Part shown: piece after piece, positions 1 through 12,035 of the stretch
How the letters are laid out: every line of letters begins with the position of its first letter
Position numbering within the stretch: the first letter of the stretch is position 1
Source: Cucumis sativus
Lineage: Eukaryota; Streptophyta; Magnoliopsida; Cucurbitales; Cucurbitaceae
Assembly: GCF_000004075.3 (NCBI RefSeq)
Contig: NC_026657.2
Coordinates: forward strand, 8,432,001 to 8,496,000
Direction of reading: 5' to 3'
DNA: 64,000 bases
Position numbers and translations under genes: made by a program
Notes under the pieces: generated by a model
Told to the model about the DNA's origin: nothing
Databases searched by the model: none
Seen by the model: the letters and a program-made list of their open reading frames with translations, nothing else

Positions 1-1
1 A

Positions 2-187
2 GGTGGAAAGGAGCCTGGAAATCTTGTACAAGTTGGGATTGCAGCTGATGTTCTTGGCAACTTGCTGGAGGCAGTTCAATTGGAGAAAGGTCAGATTTTC
101 TTGAACAAAATTCTTAAAAGTTCTTCTGATCTGCAACTGGCGACATTTTGTCCTATCAAATCAACAAAGTTAGAGAAATTTATTTAG
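2..187 (+). CDS. C-terminal fragment of an unidentified gene
   Basis: An open frame enters from the left edge at position 2 and runs 61 codons to a TAG at 185-187. The first part (GGKEPGNLVQVGIAAD, then VLGNLLEAVQLEK) reads like real protein, an amphipathic helix rich in Leu and Val. The last 30 codons are plainer and could be read-through into an intron, because a possible GT donor sits near position 89 after the LEK codons. I do not recognise the family. The gene would run toward the metacaspase copies, which are on the opposite strand. Both the coding call and the true stop are uncertain. Confidence 0.35.
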   Translation, partial: GGKEPGNLVQVGIAADVLGNLLEAVQLEKGQIFLNKILKSSSDLQLATFCPIKSTKLEKFI

Positions 188-1114
188 TTGGTATAGGAAC
201 TTTTTGTTAAATCAGGATAGAAGGAATTCATTAATTTGTGATTTTAGGTCAGTTTTTTTTTTTTTTTTTCCTTTACAAAAAGGTGTGATTTTAGGTTTAG
301 TTACTTTGGCCCATATAGTTTGTAAGTTGATGGGGAGCTTTGACACTCATCCTCACTTTTTACACAGAAATAAAAAGGAAATATATGGATAAGTTTCATA
401 TTGCCTTTTTTTTTTTCCTTTTCCTCAAAATCAATTTATTTGATAACTTCTCTAAATACTATTTGATTTATTTTCCTTGTTATTTATCATTCATTTAAGG
501 TTAAAACCCAAAGTAAAATGATTTGCCATTTTACTTATCTTCTCTCTTCCATCTCTAGGCTTCTTTATTATTCTGACCTTATAAACTTTGTTGTACTTTA
601 AGTTTATTATTAATATAAAAGCCTTAAGAGGGTAAATAGTTTTTTTTTTTCCTTCTAATTTTTTAAAAATTAGTTTTTGAAATTAAACTGAAAATTAGAA
701 TGGTGAACTATAGCAAAGAAGGGATACAAAGAAGATTTTGAAAAAATAGATTTAGGTGCAATTGATTTTTAAACAATCAAATTTATGTTTCTCATGATTA
801 TGATTGATATCATAATTATCAATTTTACACTTCTATAATCAATTTACATCACCAAAACATAAACCCTAACCTCTCTTTTTTCTTTTTGAGACATGTGGTG
901 TTCAATTTACAAAATCTCTTTAATATATAGGGAAGATGTTTTGTTAATAAATAATATTCAGTGGGGTTGGGAATTTTGAACCCAAAATCACATATGGCTT
1001 ATATACTGCCAAAATCTTTTTAATATATGACTTATTTCCATGACATACAATATATAGTTCTACATATTAAAAAAGGGTGGTGTAATTTTCAATAATTTCA
1101 AATCACTCCCAAAT
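188..1114. other. AT-rich intergenic, no gene seen
   Basis: Low-complexity AT-rich DNA containing a T run at about 248-270 and several shorter T/A runs. It lies between the convergent ends of the left-edge gene and the metacaspase duplicate. I see no coding potential; short frames here are interrupted and unlike any known protein. Confidence 0.6.
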
Positions 1115-3270
1115 AAGCAGAAATCATAGTGAGAAGGGTTTTGTATAAACATCGAATGGCTGACACGCTGTTAACTGTGGCTCCTGCAACAACACCAAAA
1201 GATTAGAATGCACCTTGAGGAAGAGGTCTAACAATTGTCGCATTAATTTCATCATCAACGATCATTCCAAGTTTCAAAGTCCAGAGGGCAAAGGGTTTCA
1301 TCATATCCATCTACTTCATCACCATCATAGTTCCTTTGGCGAGAACCGTGGCCGGAAAAATGGAATACCAAGGAGTCACCTGGTTGACAGCCTTGTACTA
1401 GCCAAAACAATGCCATTCTAATGTTGTGCTTGTTGGGAATTCTGTATGGATCAGTTTCTTCTTCTGCATTTCATTTTCCAAAATGACAAAAAGTAAAAAC
1501 AAGTGGTGAGACAAAAGATACAGAAATAAATCAATAATACTTATAGCTTATAGAGCCACATTATCCCGAGCACAGAAGTTTAGGAAGTCTAAGGAAACAA
1601 GAGATGTGCAGACATGGGTTCAGAGTAAGGGAACAAGACCAAGCGAATGTTTACAAAAGAGCCAAGAAATAAATGTCCATAGAAAAATAAAGAATCTACC
1701 AGACATTGACATAAAATCTTACATCCTTTGAAGATTTTGTTGTTTCCCCACAAAACAGAACACGCCCCAGCCTCCCCTAGAGTCGGTAAGTAGTTGAGTG
1801 ATGGCCTCAAAGCGTACAATTTTACAATTTTCTTGTTACACATTGATAGTTCTGAAAAGGTACCCACGATATATCCTCCTAAAAAGCCTAAAATTACCAT
1901 TTCAGTTTCTACCAACTAATCGTCTGTCCGTCCAATATGTTTGCATAATGACCCATGCAAGGCTTAGAGGTTAGAAATTATACCCAACACTCAACAACAT
2001 ATCCTCATAGGTCCATACAATCTGGATCTGTTAATCCTGTTGGCTGTTCAAGTAAGGTTGTATATCCTTAGAGATCCTAACCCACACGTGAAGTTTCCAA
2101 TACTTCCAAATATAATGACAAAGAAAAGTGGCCATTCAAACATTTCCTATAAGAATGATCCCATCAGAAGTACCAACAAGCAGAAGAGAGTTGTGATTTC
2201 CACGACAATTAGAGAGTTAGGATTAAAAAGCAAACGGCAATACAGAGTAAATCACACGATGAACAATAGAGATAGAAACAGAGTTGAGCAAAAATACCTG
2301 TAAGCATGAGGATAGAGTCTTTTGGAAAATGAAATTTATTGACCAAAAGATAACGCATCGACTTAGCATCGTTAAGGCAGCCCCTGAGTTGATGTATCGA
2401 GTACCTATAAGAAACCCCACAGATCACAGCCCTTTTACGGCCATGCGGGTGAGCTGGAGCTCCTGGTGGCGCAAGGTGTAGTAGGGCGATGGAACCGGAG
2501 GCAGGGCCGCTTGAGAATGCGACGGCAGAGGGACGGCACGTGGGTTCCTAACCTGTGTCACAGCCTTACATATAGCACACCGAATCGTCGGAGCTCCCGG
2601 CTGGAGCTGGAGAGGAGTCCGGCAGCCGGAGCAGTTCACTAACATCGGCATTGGATGCGAATAGTACTCGTCGAATTCCAATACCGATTAACCACCAAAT
2701 TAAAAATTTAGGGAGCAGAATTGTACCAATAATTTCAAAACCGGATCTTCAAACAAAGATCGATTGAAGGAAGAAGAAACCTCAGGTAATTGGATGTGTA
2801 ACAAAAATTCGTCGAATGATTAAAACCTTATTCGTCAAATAGCCTTTAATGCAGCTTCCATAACAATTTCAAATTGAAAATTTCTTCTGATTTCAGCTTC
2901 TATTTCTTAGTCACGAAGCTTTTTCTCCAGTAGTAATATAAGAATTTGTGGCTGATTCCAGAGGGAAAAACAAATTGGGTGGGAAAAATCTAGAGAGAGG
3001 TTTCAAGATTCAAAGAAAAACTCAAAATTCATATAAACAAGTGATGAAGTGGGAAATCGTTTTCTCGGAATTTTGCATTTTGAATGGGAAACACGAATCA
3101 ATGCTAAGCTTTTGTTTTTATTTTTAAACTTAAAGGATTGGGATCGAATTTTATGGGGAAAAAAAGATTTTGAAAATATTTAAATAGAAAATGTGGTTTC
3201 GTTGGATTGGATTGTTTGACAACATTTCAAAAAGAATCGTTTTAAATTATTTATTCATACCTTATCTGGA
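1115..3270. repeat. Tandem segmental duplication, left (damaged) unit
   Basis: This block matches 3512-7530 in the same orientation. It covers the metacaspase last exon, part of exon 2, much of intron 1, exon 1, the 5' leader and several hundred bases of upstream DNA, ending near the shared stretch that precedes the CATACCTTAT motif (about 3260 and 7530). Relative to the right unit it lacks about 1.19 kb (right-unit 3608-4792) and about 0.65 kb of intron 1 (right-unit about 5250-5885). The two units are separated by about 240 bp of single-copy DNA. The right unit holds the working gene. Confidence 0.9.
1124..2672 (-). pseudogene. Metacaspase 1 pseudogene (tandem duplicate)
   Basis: A degraded copy of the metacaspase gene at 3521-6949. 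In gene order it keeps an exon-1 homologue (about 2298-2668) with the LSD1-type zinc finger CxxC..CxxC intact, an exon-2 homologue (about 1211-1488) that still encodes the HFSGHG catalytic-His motif, and the last exon (1124-1183). A deletion joins the last-exon side directly to exon 2 at 1210/1211. It removes the end of exon 2 with the DACHSG catalytic Cys motif and all of exons 3 and 4. Other lesions are a 1-nt loss that destroys the start codon position (about 2668), a 2-nt gain in exon 1 that shifts frame after the Pro-rich linker, and a 2-nt loss in exon 2 near 1266. It cannot make a protease. A zinc-finger peptide of about 80 residues starting at an internal ATG remains possible. Confidence 0.9.
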
Positions 3271-3520
3271 ATTATATACTACAAATTGAACAATAACTAA
3301 TGGAATAGAATCTTTGAACATGTAGTAGTAGTACTATAATATCATCAATCCATATACACTACATTCTGCATTTTCAAATTGCCTTAATTTCCCCCCTTAC
3401 AATATATCATTTGAACTAAGTAATTTCAATCAAATATAGAAATAGGCCAATAAAGGCATAACCTTACTCTATGTCTTCAACCATCACCTCTCTTCTATAG
3501 ATCGATCAAGAAAAAGGAAA

Positions 3521-5608
3521 TCACAGTGAGAAGGGTTTTGTATAAACATCGAATGGCTGACACGCTGTTAATTGTGGCTCCTGCAAGAACACCAAAAGAT
3601 TAGAATGCTTTGACAGGAATTAAATTTTGAACTAAAATTCTTAGCATCAATATATTAGTATGGTGTTTGGTAGATTGCATGCATTTATACAGCCTCAACT
3701 AAAATGGAACTCTTGAATAACCAAATGATCTACCACAGAAAGTTAAGCACCTGTCTCAGCCCACCGAGCGCGCTCCCTCCGCTCAAAAGCATGGTGACTA
3801 AAGATGTCATAGCACCACCACCAATGTCACCACTACCACCGGCATTTCTTATAGCATTTCGCATCGAGTTCAGTATGCTTCCGTATGTAGTTCCATGTCC
3901 CCGCTCAATTGCTTGGATAAAGCAGAAAGTCATGGCACCTGTTGATGTTATCTTTGATAGAGCCTGTTTGCGTTCAAGTAATTAGCTCATCAGCATCATC
4001 GTATTTCTTTTCTAAAATGAACTCTAAAGAGATGAAATGGATTGTGGATTATGGAACTTACAGATGTATCAGCAGAGGTTTCGTTATCATCACAGCCACT
4101 GAAAGAAATAGCTTCTCCACCACTAGTTCCTTTCCATACTCCAGATCGAGGGCGGTGGTCCTCCCACATGTATTGTCCACTCCTACAACCAAGGGGAAAA
4201 TCGAAAAACTAACAGTTGAATCAAAGAGGCATCAACAGTTAAAAGTGAAACAATTAAAATACCATTTTGGTCTAGGTACAGTGGAATTTGTTCAATTTTA
4301 GTCCTCGTACTGTCACTAAATTTAGTCCTTCAAAGTTCACTTTTATTGAAAATGGTTCAATAATGATAGTCATTTTCATGCATGAAAGTATAGTGTGTGA
4401 CATGTTTCCAAAATTAGTAAAATGCTACTTAAATAAAAAATGGTTTAGAGAAAATCGATGATAAACTAGTAGTAGGGACTAAATTTAAGAATCATTAAAA
4501 GTACAAGAACTAAATTTGCAAATTTAAGAATACAGGAAGTAAAATTGAGAAAAAAAAACCTCAAAGCAGAAGGACCAAAATGACATTTTAACCTTTTCTT
4601 TTATATCACCACTAAATCTTTTGTAAAGTTACTTATAACCATCAACTTTGGTGCAAGCAACATCGATGTCACATGTTATGTCTTGCTGAACATAAGAATA
4701 TTTATAAGATACCAACCTGCCCATTCTGCATAGAAATGGCAAATCTAATACGGTGCCACTATGGCACGCATCTATGAATGCATGAAGCTTTACACCTTGA
4801 GGAAGAGGCCTAACAATTGCCGCATTAATTTCATCATCAACGATCATTCCCTGAGTTTCAAAGTCCAGAGGGCAAAGGGTTTCATCATATCCATCTACTT
4901 CATCACCATTATAGTTCCTTTGGTGAGAACCGTGGCCAGAATAATGGAATACCAAGGAGTCACCTGGTTGACAACCTTGTACTAGCCAAAACAACGCCAT
5001 TCTAATGTTGTTCTTGTAGGGAATTCTGTATGGATCAGTTTCTTCTTCTGCATTTCATTTTCCAAAATGACAATAAGTAAAAACAAGTGGTGAGACAAGA
5101 AGATACAGAAATAAATCAACAATAAATTTGGAAGTAATTGATAATTGAGAGGCTGAGATGATGACTTATAGAGCCACATTATCCCGAGCACAAAAGTTTA
5201 GGAAGTTTGCAAGAAAACAAGAGATGTGCAGACATGGGTTCAGAGTTCGAGTTCATTAAAAGAGATCCCTCCCATAAGAATTGGAAATCAGCCTAAATGA
5301 ACTCAAAGACACAATTATACAACCTACAGAAGTAGAACAGAACTTGTTCAAGTAAGGTTGTAGCCTAAATATTATTTGAAATCGAGCAATCAAGGTCTCC
5401 TATTTGGAGCTAAGTTGTTATCTTTTGATACCTGTTCAAATGGTGTGAAACATATATTTATACAGTTTCTTGGTGAGTATAAACTATCAATCTAACTACC
5501 CTAATTCCTTTTGTAATTACAGCTCTTCTCATTGCAAGTCAACAGAAGGCCTTCATTTGTGGCCCTTTCTTTGGATTTTTCTAATATACTCATCATTTCC
5601 TATCCTTC

Positions 5609-5639
<31 letters not shown>

Positions 5640-6949
5640 TAGATATATATAAAAGCATGTTATGACCTTTGATATTTTTCCAAAGTACTCTGGTCATGAG
5701 TGGATCTACGATGAGCTCTAAAAGGTTCTTTAGCTCAAGGTGCTAAATTGGCCAAGTCAAGAGGGAGGAGGATCTTGTTCCTCTTGATAAAAAGAATTTG
5801 ACACTCATTTAGAGAAAAGAAATTGAAGAATACATGGGCATTAATTTTTTCTAAAAGGGCCAAACTAAAAGAAGGGAATTCAGTCAAGAGAAAAAGACCA
5901 AGGGAATATTTAGCGAAGAAATAGAGGTCCATAGAAAAATAGAGAATCTACCAGACGTGGACATAAAATCTTACACCCTTTGAAGATTTTGTTGTTCCCC
6001 TTCCCCAAAGCTGCCACAAAACAGAACACACCCCAGCCTCCCCTAGAGTCGGTAAGTAGTTGAGAGTGATGGCCTCAAAGCGTACAATTTTACAATTTTC
6101 TTGTTACATATCAATAGTTCTGAAACTGTACCCACGATCTACCAACTAATCCTAAAAAGCATAAAATTATCATTTCATTTTCTACCAACTAATCGTCTGT
6201 GCGTCTAATATGTTTGCACAATGACCCATGAAAGGCTTAGAGGTTAGAAATTATATCCAACACGCAACAACATATCCTCATAAGTCCATACAATCTGGAC
6301 TTGTTAATCCTGTTGGCTGTTCAAGTAAGGTTATAACTTGTACATCCTTAGAGATCACAAACGAAGGCTCTGATACTTTAAATATAATGACAAAGAAAAG
6401 TGGCCATTTCAAATATTTCCTATAAGAATGAACCCATCGGAAGTACCAACAAGCAGAAGAGAGTTGTGATTTCCACGACGATTAGAGAGTTAGAATCAAA
6501 AAGCAAAAAGCAATACAGAGTAAATCTCACGATGAACAACAGAGGTAGAGACAGAGTTGAGCAGAAGTACCTGTAAGCATGAGGATAGAGTCTTCTGGAA
6601 AACGGAATTTATTGATCAAAAGATAACGCATACACTTAGCATCGTTAAGGCAGCCCTTGAGTTCATGTCTCGAGTACCTGTAAGAAACCCCACAGATCAC
6701 AGCCCTTTTACGGCCATGCGGGTGAGCTGGAGCTCCTGGTGGCGCATGGTTGTAGGGCGATGGAGCCGGAGCCGGAGCCGGCGAGGCCGCTTGAGAAGGC
6801 GACGGCGGAGGGACGGCACGTGGGTCCATAACCTGTGTCACAGCCTTACATATAGCGCACCGAATCGACGGAGCTCCCGGCGGTAGCTGGAGAGGAGTCC
6901 GGCAGCCGGAGCAGTTCACCAACATCGGCGGTGGATGCGAATAGTACAT
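3521..6949 (-). CDS. AMC1: Type I metacaspase with LSD1-type zinc finger (metacaspase 1)
   Basis: Five coding exons on the - strand: 6949-6571, 5047-4717, 4182-4062, 3963-3751 and 3580-3521. They total 1104 nt and 367 aa, the length I recall for Arabidopsis AtMC1, and residues align almost throughout. The N terminus carries an LSD1-type zinc finger (C13, C16, C31, C34) and a Pro-rich linker (about 43-75). The caspase-like p20 region starts at about 79 (HGRKRAVICG) and contains the catalytic His165 (HYSGHG) and Cys221 (DACHSG). The p10-like part ends with KPFSL. Family knowledge: plant type I metacaspases are Arg/Lys-specific cysteine proteases in the cytosol, and AtMC1 promotes hypersensitive cell death with LSD1 as a negative partner. 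The chosen ATG (6947-6949) matches the short MY..PP start of homologues; no ATG lies upstream in frame. Intron 1 (1.5 kb) carries a segment absent from the pseudogene, and intron 2 carries a MITE. Confidence 0.96.
4255..4590. mobile_element. MITE-like element in metacaspase intron 2
   Basis: About 336 bp flanked by near-perfect 18-bp terminal inverted repeats: TAAAATACCATTTTGGTC at 4255-4272 and GACCAAAATGACATTTTA at 4573-4590. The interior is non-coding and contains further inverted bits such as TTTAGTCC against GGGACTAAATTT. It sits wholly inside the intron between exons 2 and 3. A clear target-site duplication is not visible, so the superfamily is not assigned. A weaker relative with similar internal words is seen at about 9160-9330. 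Confidence 0.65.
5609..5651. repeat. A-run plus (AT)n microsatellite
   Basis: An A run followed by alternating AT with two GATA units, within metacaspase intron 1 in the part of the intron that the pseudogene lacks. Confidence 0.9.
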
Positions 6950-7530
6950 CGTCGAATTCCAATACCGATTAACCACCAAATTAAAAATTTAGGGAACAGA
7001 ATTATACCAATAATTTCGGAACCGGATCTTCAAACAAAGATCGATTAGAGGAAGAAGAAACCTCAGGTAATTGGATGCGTGAGACGAAAATTCGTCGAAT
7101 GATAAATCTTATTCGTCAAACAGCCTTTAATGCAGCTACGATAACGATTTCAAAATTGAAAAAATTCTTCTGATTCAGCTTCGATTTCTTCGTCACGAAG
7201 CTTTTTCTCCAGTCGTAATATAAGAATTTGTGGCTGATTCCAGAGGGAGAAACAAATTGGGAGGGAAAAATCTGGAGAGCGGTTTCAAGATTCAAAGAGA
7301 AACTCAAAATTCATACAAACGAGTGATGAAATGGGAAATCGTTTTCTCGGAATTTTTCATTTTGAATAGGAAACCCGAATGAGTTTTTATTTTTTAATTT
7401 AAAGGATTGGGATCGAATTTTATGGGAAAAAAGATTTCAAAAATATTTTTTTAAAAATAGTTTGTTTTGTTTGATTTGATTGTTTGACAATATTTCAAAA
7501 AGAATCGTTTTAAATTATTTACTTATACCT

Positions 7531-9593
7531 TATAGGGATTCGAATTTTCAATTTTATATTTTTCTACAACACTTTTTCTTAAAAAAAAAATGTTATTAAA
7601 AGAAAGAGTTGTGTTACATACAAAATTGCAAATTAAGGTGCCATTAGATTTAAAATTCCTTCTAATTTTGATACATATATTAGTTTATTGACATAAAACT
7701 TAATTCCAAGAATTTAGTTTTTTAATTTGATAAAACCTTAAGAATTTTATCAAATCATACAAAAAAAAAAAAATTGTTGTGAGTCAAAATTCATAAAGTT
7801 TTAACCTTCTACTTTTATGAAATAATATTTCAATGTTATGTTCGCTTTAAGGTTATGCCAATGTTATGTTCGCTTTAAGGTTATGCCAATTGATAAAGAT
7901 AAACTTCAATCTCAATGTCACTGAGAGGTCATGTCTAATTATATAGATAACATAGAAGAACGTGATTTAATGAATTTGAAAATTAAAAAAAAATCAATAT
8001 CTCATCAACGTTAATAGACTAACCCGAAATCAAACCAAACATGAATATTTAGAACAACATACAAGTTAAAATTATAAAATTTGAAACATAAAATCCAAAT
8101 TGAAAAAACAAAATATTTTAAAACTTTAGAACCAATAGTAATTTAATATTTAGAATAAGATAGAAGAGGTCGGTATTCTTTTCTTTTTCGAAAATAGATT
8201 AAATTGGAAACTATAAAGCACAGCCTGACATAGTCAAAACAAATAAAATAAAGAGTGGTTGATTTTCCACTTTGCGATCCTTCACAATTGTTGATTATTT
8301 AGGTATGTAGCCGCCCGGACACGATTTTTGAAAATTTCACTTTGAATCCTTTTCTTTCAATAATCACTTCTTCCTAACTCACAACTTTCGTCCAAAATTT
8401 TATATATATAATCAATCTCTACAAACTTAACGTATACCAAGCTTTAAAAGTAATTAGTAACAACTATTAACTTTTATTCTTAACATCAAACTCAACAATT
8501 TAATTGTTTGAGACAAAAAAAAATTGGTTATTACAATTGTGAGTTATTATAGTTTTGTTATAATAGTTTATGTTTAGAGGATAGATTATTTTAGTTTGAT
8601 TATAATAATAATATATGTTAATATATGTTTGAGACATAGAATAAATGTTTTGAAATGATGGTGTAGTCTTACTATCAACATGGTTTTAGATAGTTTTTGC
8701 CTCCAACATGTGATTACCTTTATTACATAGCAAATTAGTATTTATAACTAAAGAAATTTAATCCTTAATCACTTTATGAAAAAAAGTCTAAAATTTTAAT
8801 AGCATTTAGCACAATAGAGAATAAATCATTGGACTATATTGTTCCGAATTTAAAAGTAGAGGAATAAATCATAACAAATAGAGAACTGAATTATTAATTC
8901 AATAATGGGTTTCTCACCAAAAGTGTTTCATAGCCAAATTTAAAATAGGCTACATATTCAAGTAAATAAAAAGTAAACAACGTGAACTGAAAAAAATCAG
9001 TAAATATAGTTTTCCATTTTACAAAATTTATTTTAGTTTTAGGAAAACAATTTGTGAAACAAAATGAAATGAGAAATTTCTATAATCTATTTGCCTTCCC
9101 GAAAGATCAAAAGTGTATATCATTTATGAACGTAAACATGATCATGGCAAGATTAGGATAACTTATAAATTTGGACCAAACTTAGTCCCTTGATTTCATA
9201 AAAATCTCAATATCAAACAATTATAAGAACCATGGAGGATGACATTCTAATTTTGGAAACCGTAGGACTAAAATCTAACCCTCTCCAAACTATAGGGCCT
9301 AAATTTGCAATTCAAACTATTGTAATCTACTTAAGAAAAGGTTAAAGTTGCACTCATTAATTGAATTTTTTATAAGTAGTTGCCATTTCCATTCCAAGCT
9401 TTTCATTCCTTTGTTGCTGTAATCATATTTCTCGATTTAATGTGGAGAGAAAGAGAGAGAAAGGAAGAAAAATATGAACTGAGGATTATGGAATTGTACC
9501 TTATATTTTGACCCAAATGCTAAAAGGCAGTCAGAAGGACAGGGCATAATGGAACATCAGACAGTTAAATAGCACAGACAATCTTCAAAAACG
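7531..9593. other. AT-rich intergenic with small repeats
   Basis: No gene is visible. It contains the upstream flank of the metacaspase duplication, a perfect 28-bp tandem duplication at 7831-7886, a purine-rich GA run near 9441-9465 and a MITE-like relic at about 9160-9330 (GGACCAAACTTAGTCC at its left and GGGCCTAAATTTGCAA at its right). The right end should hold the 3' UTR of the gene that ends at 9594. Confidence 0.55.
7831..7886. repeat. Perfect 28-bp tandem duplication (2 copies)
   Basis: Two identical head-to-tail 28-bp units, 7831-7858 and 7859-7886, followed by the first four bases of a third. The lack of divergence suggests a recent slippage or repair event. Confidence 0.95.
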
Positions 9594-11336
9594 TCAGTAG
9601 TCAAAGGATCCCTTAATACCCTCTAGACTCTCCCCCATTGACAACCTGCAACCAAACAATGATTTCACACTTTAAATTCAACAAATCCCAAATACTGAAG
9701 GTCTGTAAGGTTGGTTCATTAATGTTATGTTTTCTTTCAAATATAAATTGAAACTGAACTATAATTGACTGTAATCAATTAGATCGAGATACATGTATGG
9801 TACTTTCAAAAAGTTTCTCTCGACTAATCTCCTCTGGATGCACAAACCTAACTGAAATGACAAATAGATGAAAAACATCTATTATAGAGCTCAACCAGAC
9901 AAGGAACACTCTACTAATTAGAACTCAAGGATACAGTTGTAAAACCTTCAGAACAGATCCTGCTCCAGAAATTTCGTACGGTGAATACTCTTCTTGCTTA
10001 ATACTCCTTTGGAAACGAAAGGAAGAGAAGTATTGGAAAGGGTTGCGTTGAGGAATGGGGGCAACAATATGCAAAAGCACCTTAGATCCCAAATGATTAA
10101 ACACACATTCAACAAGGCCTATAGAAAGATAGCAAATCCTCTAGCAAGTTATACACTAATGGTCAGATGATTCAGATTCAACTGTGCAGCTTTAGTTCCT
10201 TGTAAGCACAGAAAGGGGGAAGGAAGCAAGTGAGGAAATAATAGGATACCATTTTGATTCTCGAATGGTTAAAAATTTCACAGTGGAACTAAACATGGTG
10301 TGAGATCTCCGATTTAGTAGAACTTCAAAGCATATAAGATATGCAGAGTGATTTATACATTATAGCTCCCCCATGATTTAAGAAGCAACCAGAATATAAC
10401 CAGTGGCCAGATTCAAAGATCCTTGCAAACAAACTCTATTCTGATGATATAGCATTTGAAGACTGGATAGAGAACGTATTACATGAACTAGTGAACCACG
10501 CAAAAACATTTCCAAATTCCTATTCAAATGGTTGGAGGACGAAGTGAACGGTGAAAAGAATGAAATTGAAAGTAACAGCCAAAACGACCCATGTCTAGTT
10601 CCGGACAGCAAACCAATATTTCATATAAGAAATAATCAACTTTCTTTTCTGGAAAATTGAACAAAAATACTCTACTTACTTATATATACAATACTTGTAC
10701 TCTTGACTCCTAGCAAGGTCCTTCTCTCCTTCCTCGAGCTACATCAACACAAATCCAACGTTAAACTCATTCACTGATCAATTAAAGAAGAACAGCCAGA
10801 GAAATATGAGCACAAAACAATAAAAAAAAACATAATCTCACCGGATCACTACCATAAACTAGATCGTAACAAGTAGGAGAAAGACATCGCAGGGCACAAT
10901 TTTCCTTTTCGGTAGTTGAAGATCTGCATTGCCAACCCCACAATCCACTGCACATTTTCAACAAATTATCATAACCAATCAAAGCAGTAGCAGGTATGAT
11001 AAAAAAAAAGGAGAGATTACATTTTCCAGGTACACTAAAAAAAAACCCTAAAATAGCTTGAAGTAAACGCTAACCTCTCGATATCGGCGTAACACTCCTG
11101 CTTCTTTTGCCGGGTTTCAGCATCCTGAATAATTGAAATACAATTCGATAGAATCAAGTGAAGATGAAGAAAATCACGATCCGAGAAGAGGAACAAACAA
11201 AACTTACAGTGACTGGACGGCGAGATTTGGCGAGAACTGTATGGGTAGTGAGCAATGAGAAGATTAACCCTAGAAGGATCAAGGGTTTGAGTGTGTTGAG
11301 AAGCTTTGAATTTCTCGAAGAATTGTTGACTTCCAT
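9594..11336 (-). CDS. Small secreted or ER-type six-cysteine protein
   Basis: Five exons: 11336-11208, 11124-11075, 10947-10842, 10738-10680 and 9645-9594. All have GT..AG introns and close in frame to 131 aa. Residues about 17-36 form a hydrophobic signal peptide ending in TVLA-K. The mature part has six cysteines in the order QEC, WQC, ENC, LRC, PTC, KYC, with the conserved-looking words ESGLWGWQC and NCALRCLSP, and ends in VKGSFDY-like EGIKGSFDY. I recall similar proteins of the same size in Arabidopsis (At4g29520-type, uncharacterised), but that identity is from memory. An even cysteine number and a signal peptide suggest three disulfides in the secretory pathway. Function is unknown. The start is the first ATG, and the signal peptide begins soon after it. 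Confidence 0.85.
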
Positions 11337-11589
11337 CGTTGTTGATCAAATTCACATTCCCCCGGCTTGCGCGCTTTTGCACTCATATATATAGTGTTTC
11401 AATTGTGCAGTTGTTCTTCTTGTTACATAGTTCAACTTTAAATATTGAGATTGACATGAAATTGAATAATGGCTTACTCTTGTGTGTATGTATGTTTATA
11501 TTGTTGAGGTTAATTTTTTACTCAAACATATAAATTTGACTTAGAGAAAGTTTAAGAAGATCGAATTAATCTAAAAAAATTATAGGAAT

Positions 11590-11735
11590 AATTACAATTA
11601 TAGCGATTCCATACCTAGCAAAATCGATTAAAATCTATTTATGATACAAGTCTATCACTAATAGATCATAAAAATTGATAGTGATAGATTTTGTTATTTT
11701 TATACTTTTTTTAAATGTTTTATATACTTAATTAT
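11590..11735. mobile_element. Foldback MITE-like copy (TCTATCA family)
   Basis: The right arm (11686-11731: ATTTTGTTATTTTTATAC, then a T run and AAATGTTTTATATAC) is a version of the arm of the better element at 34762-34926. The interior has the palindromic pair TCTATCACTAATAGA and GATAGTGATAGATTT. The left arm is degenerate. It is non-coding. Confidence 0.5.
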
Positions 11736-12035
11736 TATTCATAAAATTATCACAAATTATAATTACACCAGTAAACCTACCATTGAAAAAATACAATAAA
11801 TATGAATTTGCAAAAATCCAAAATACCCATATTTACATAGAATATAAGTTACTTTCTAAAGCTAAAAAACATAATTACGCATTAATAAATTTTGAAACAT
11901 AATTATTCCTATTTATTTGTCTAATCAAACTCAAAGTCCTTCATCTTTCATTTTCAAAATGACCCTTGAAAACACTCCTATATCTCGTATTGTCCCATAA
12001 TTATAAAAGTAATTGTAATGAATGACCATTTGAGG

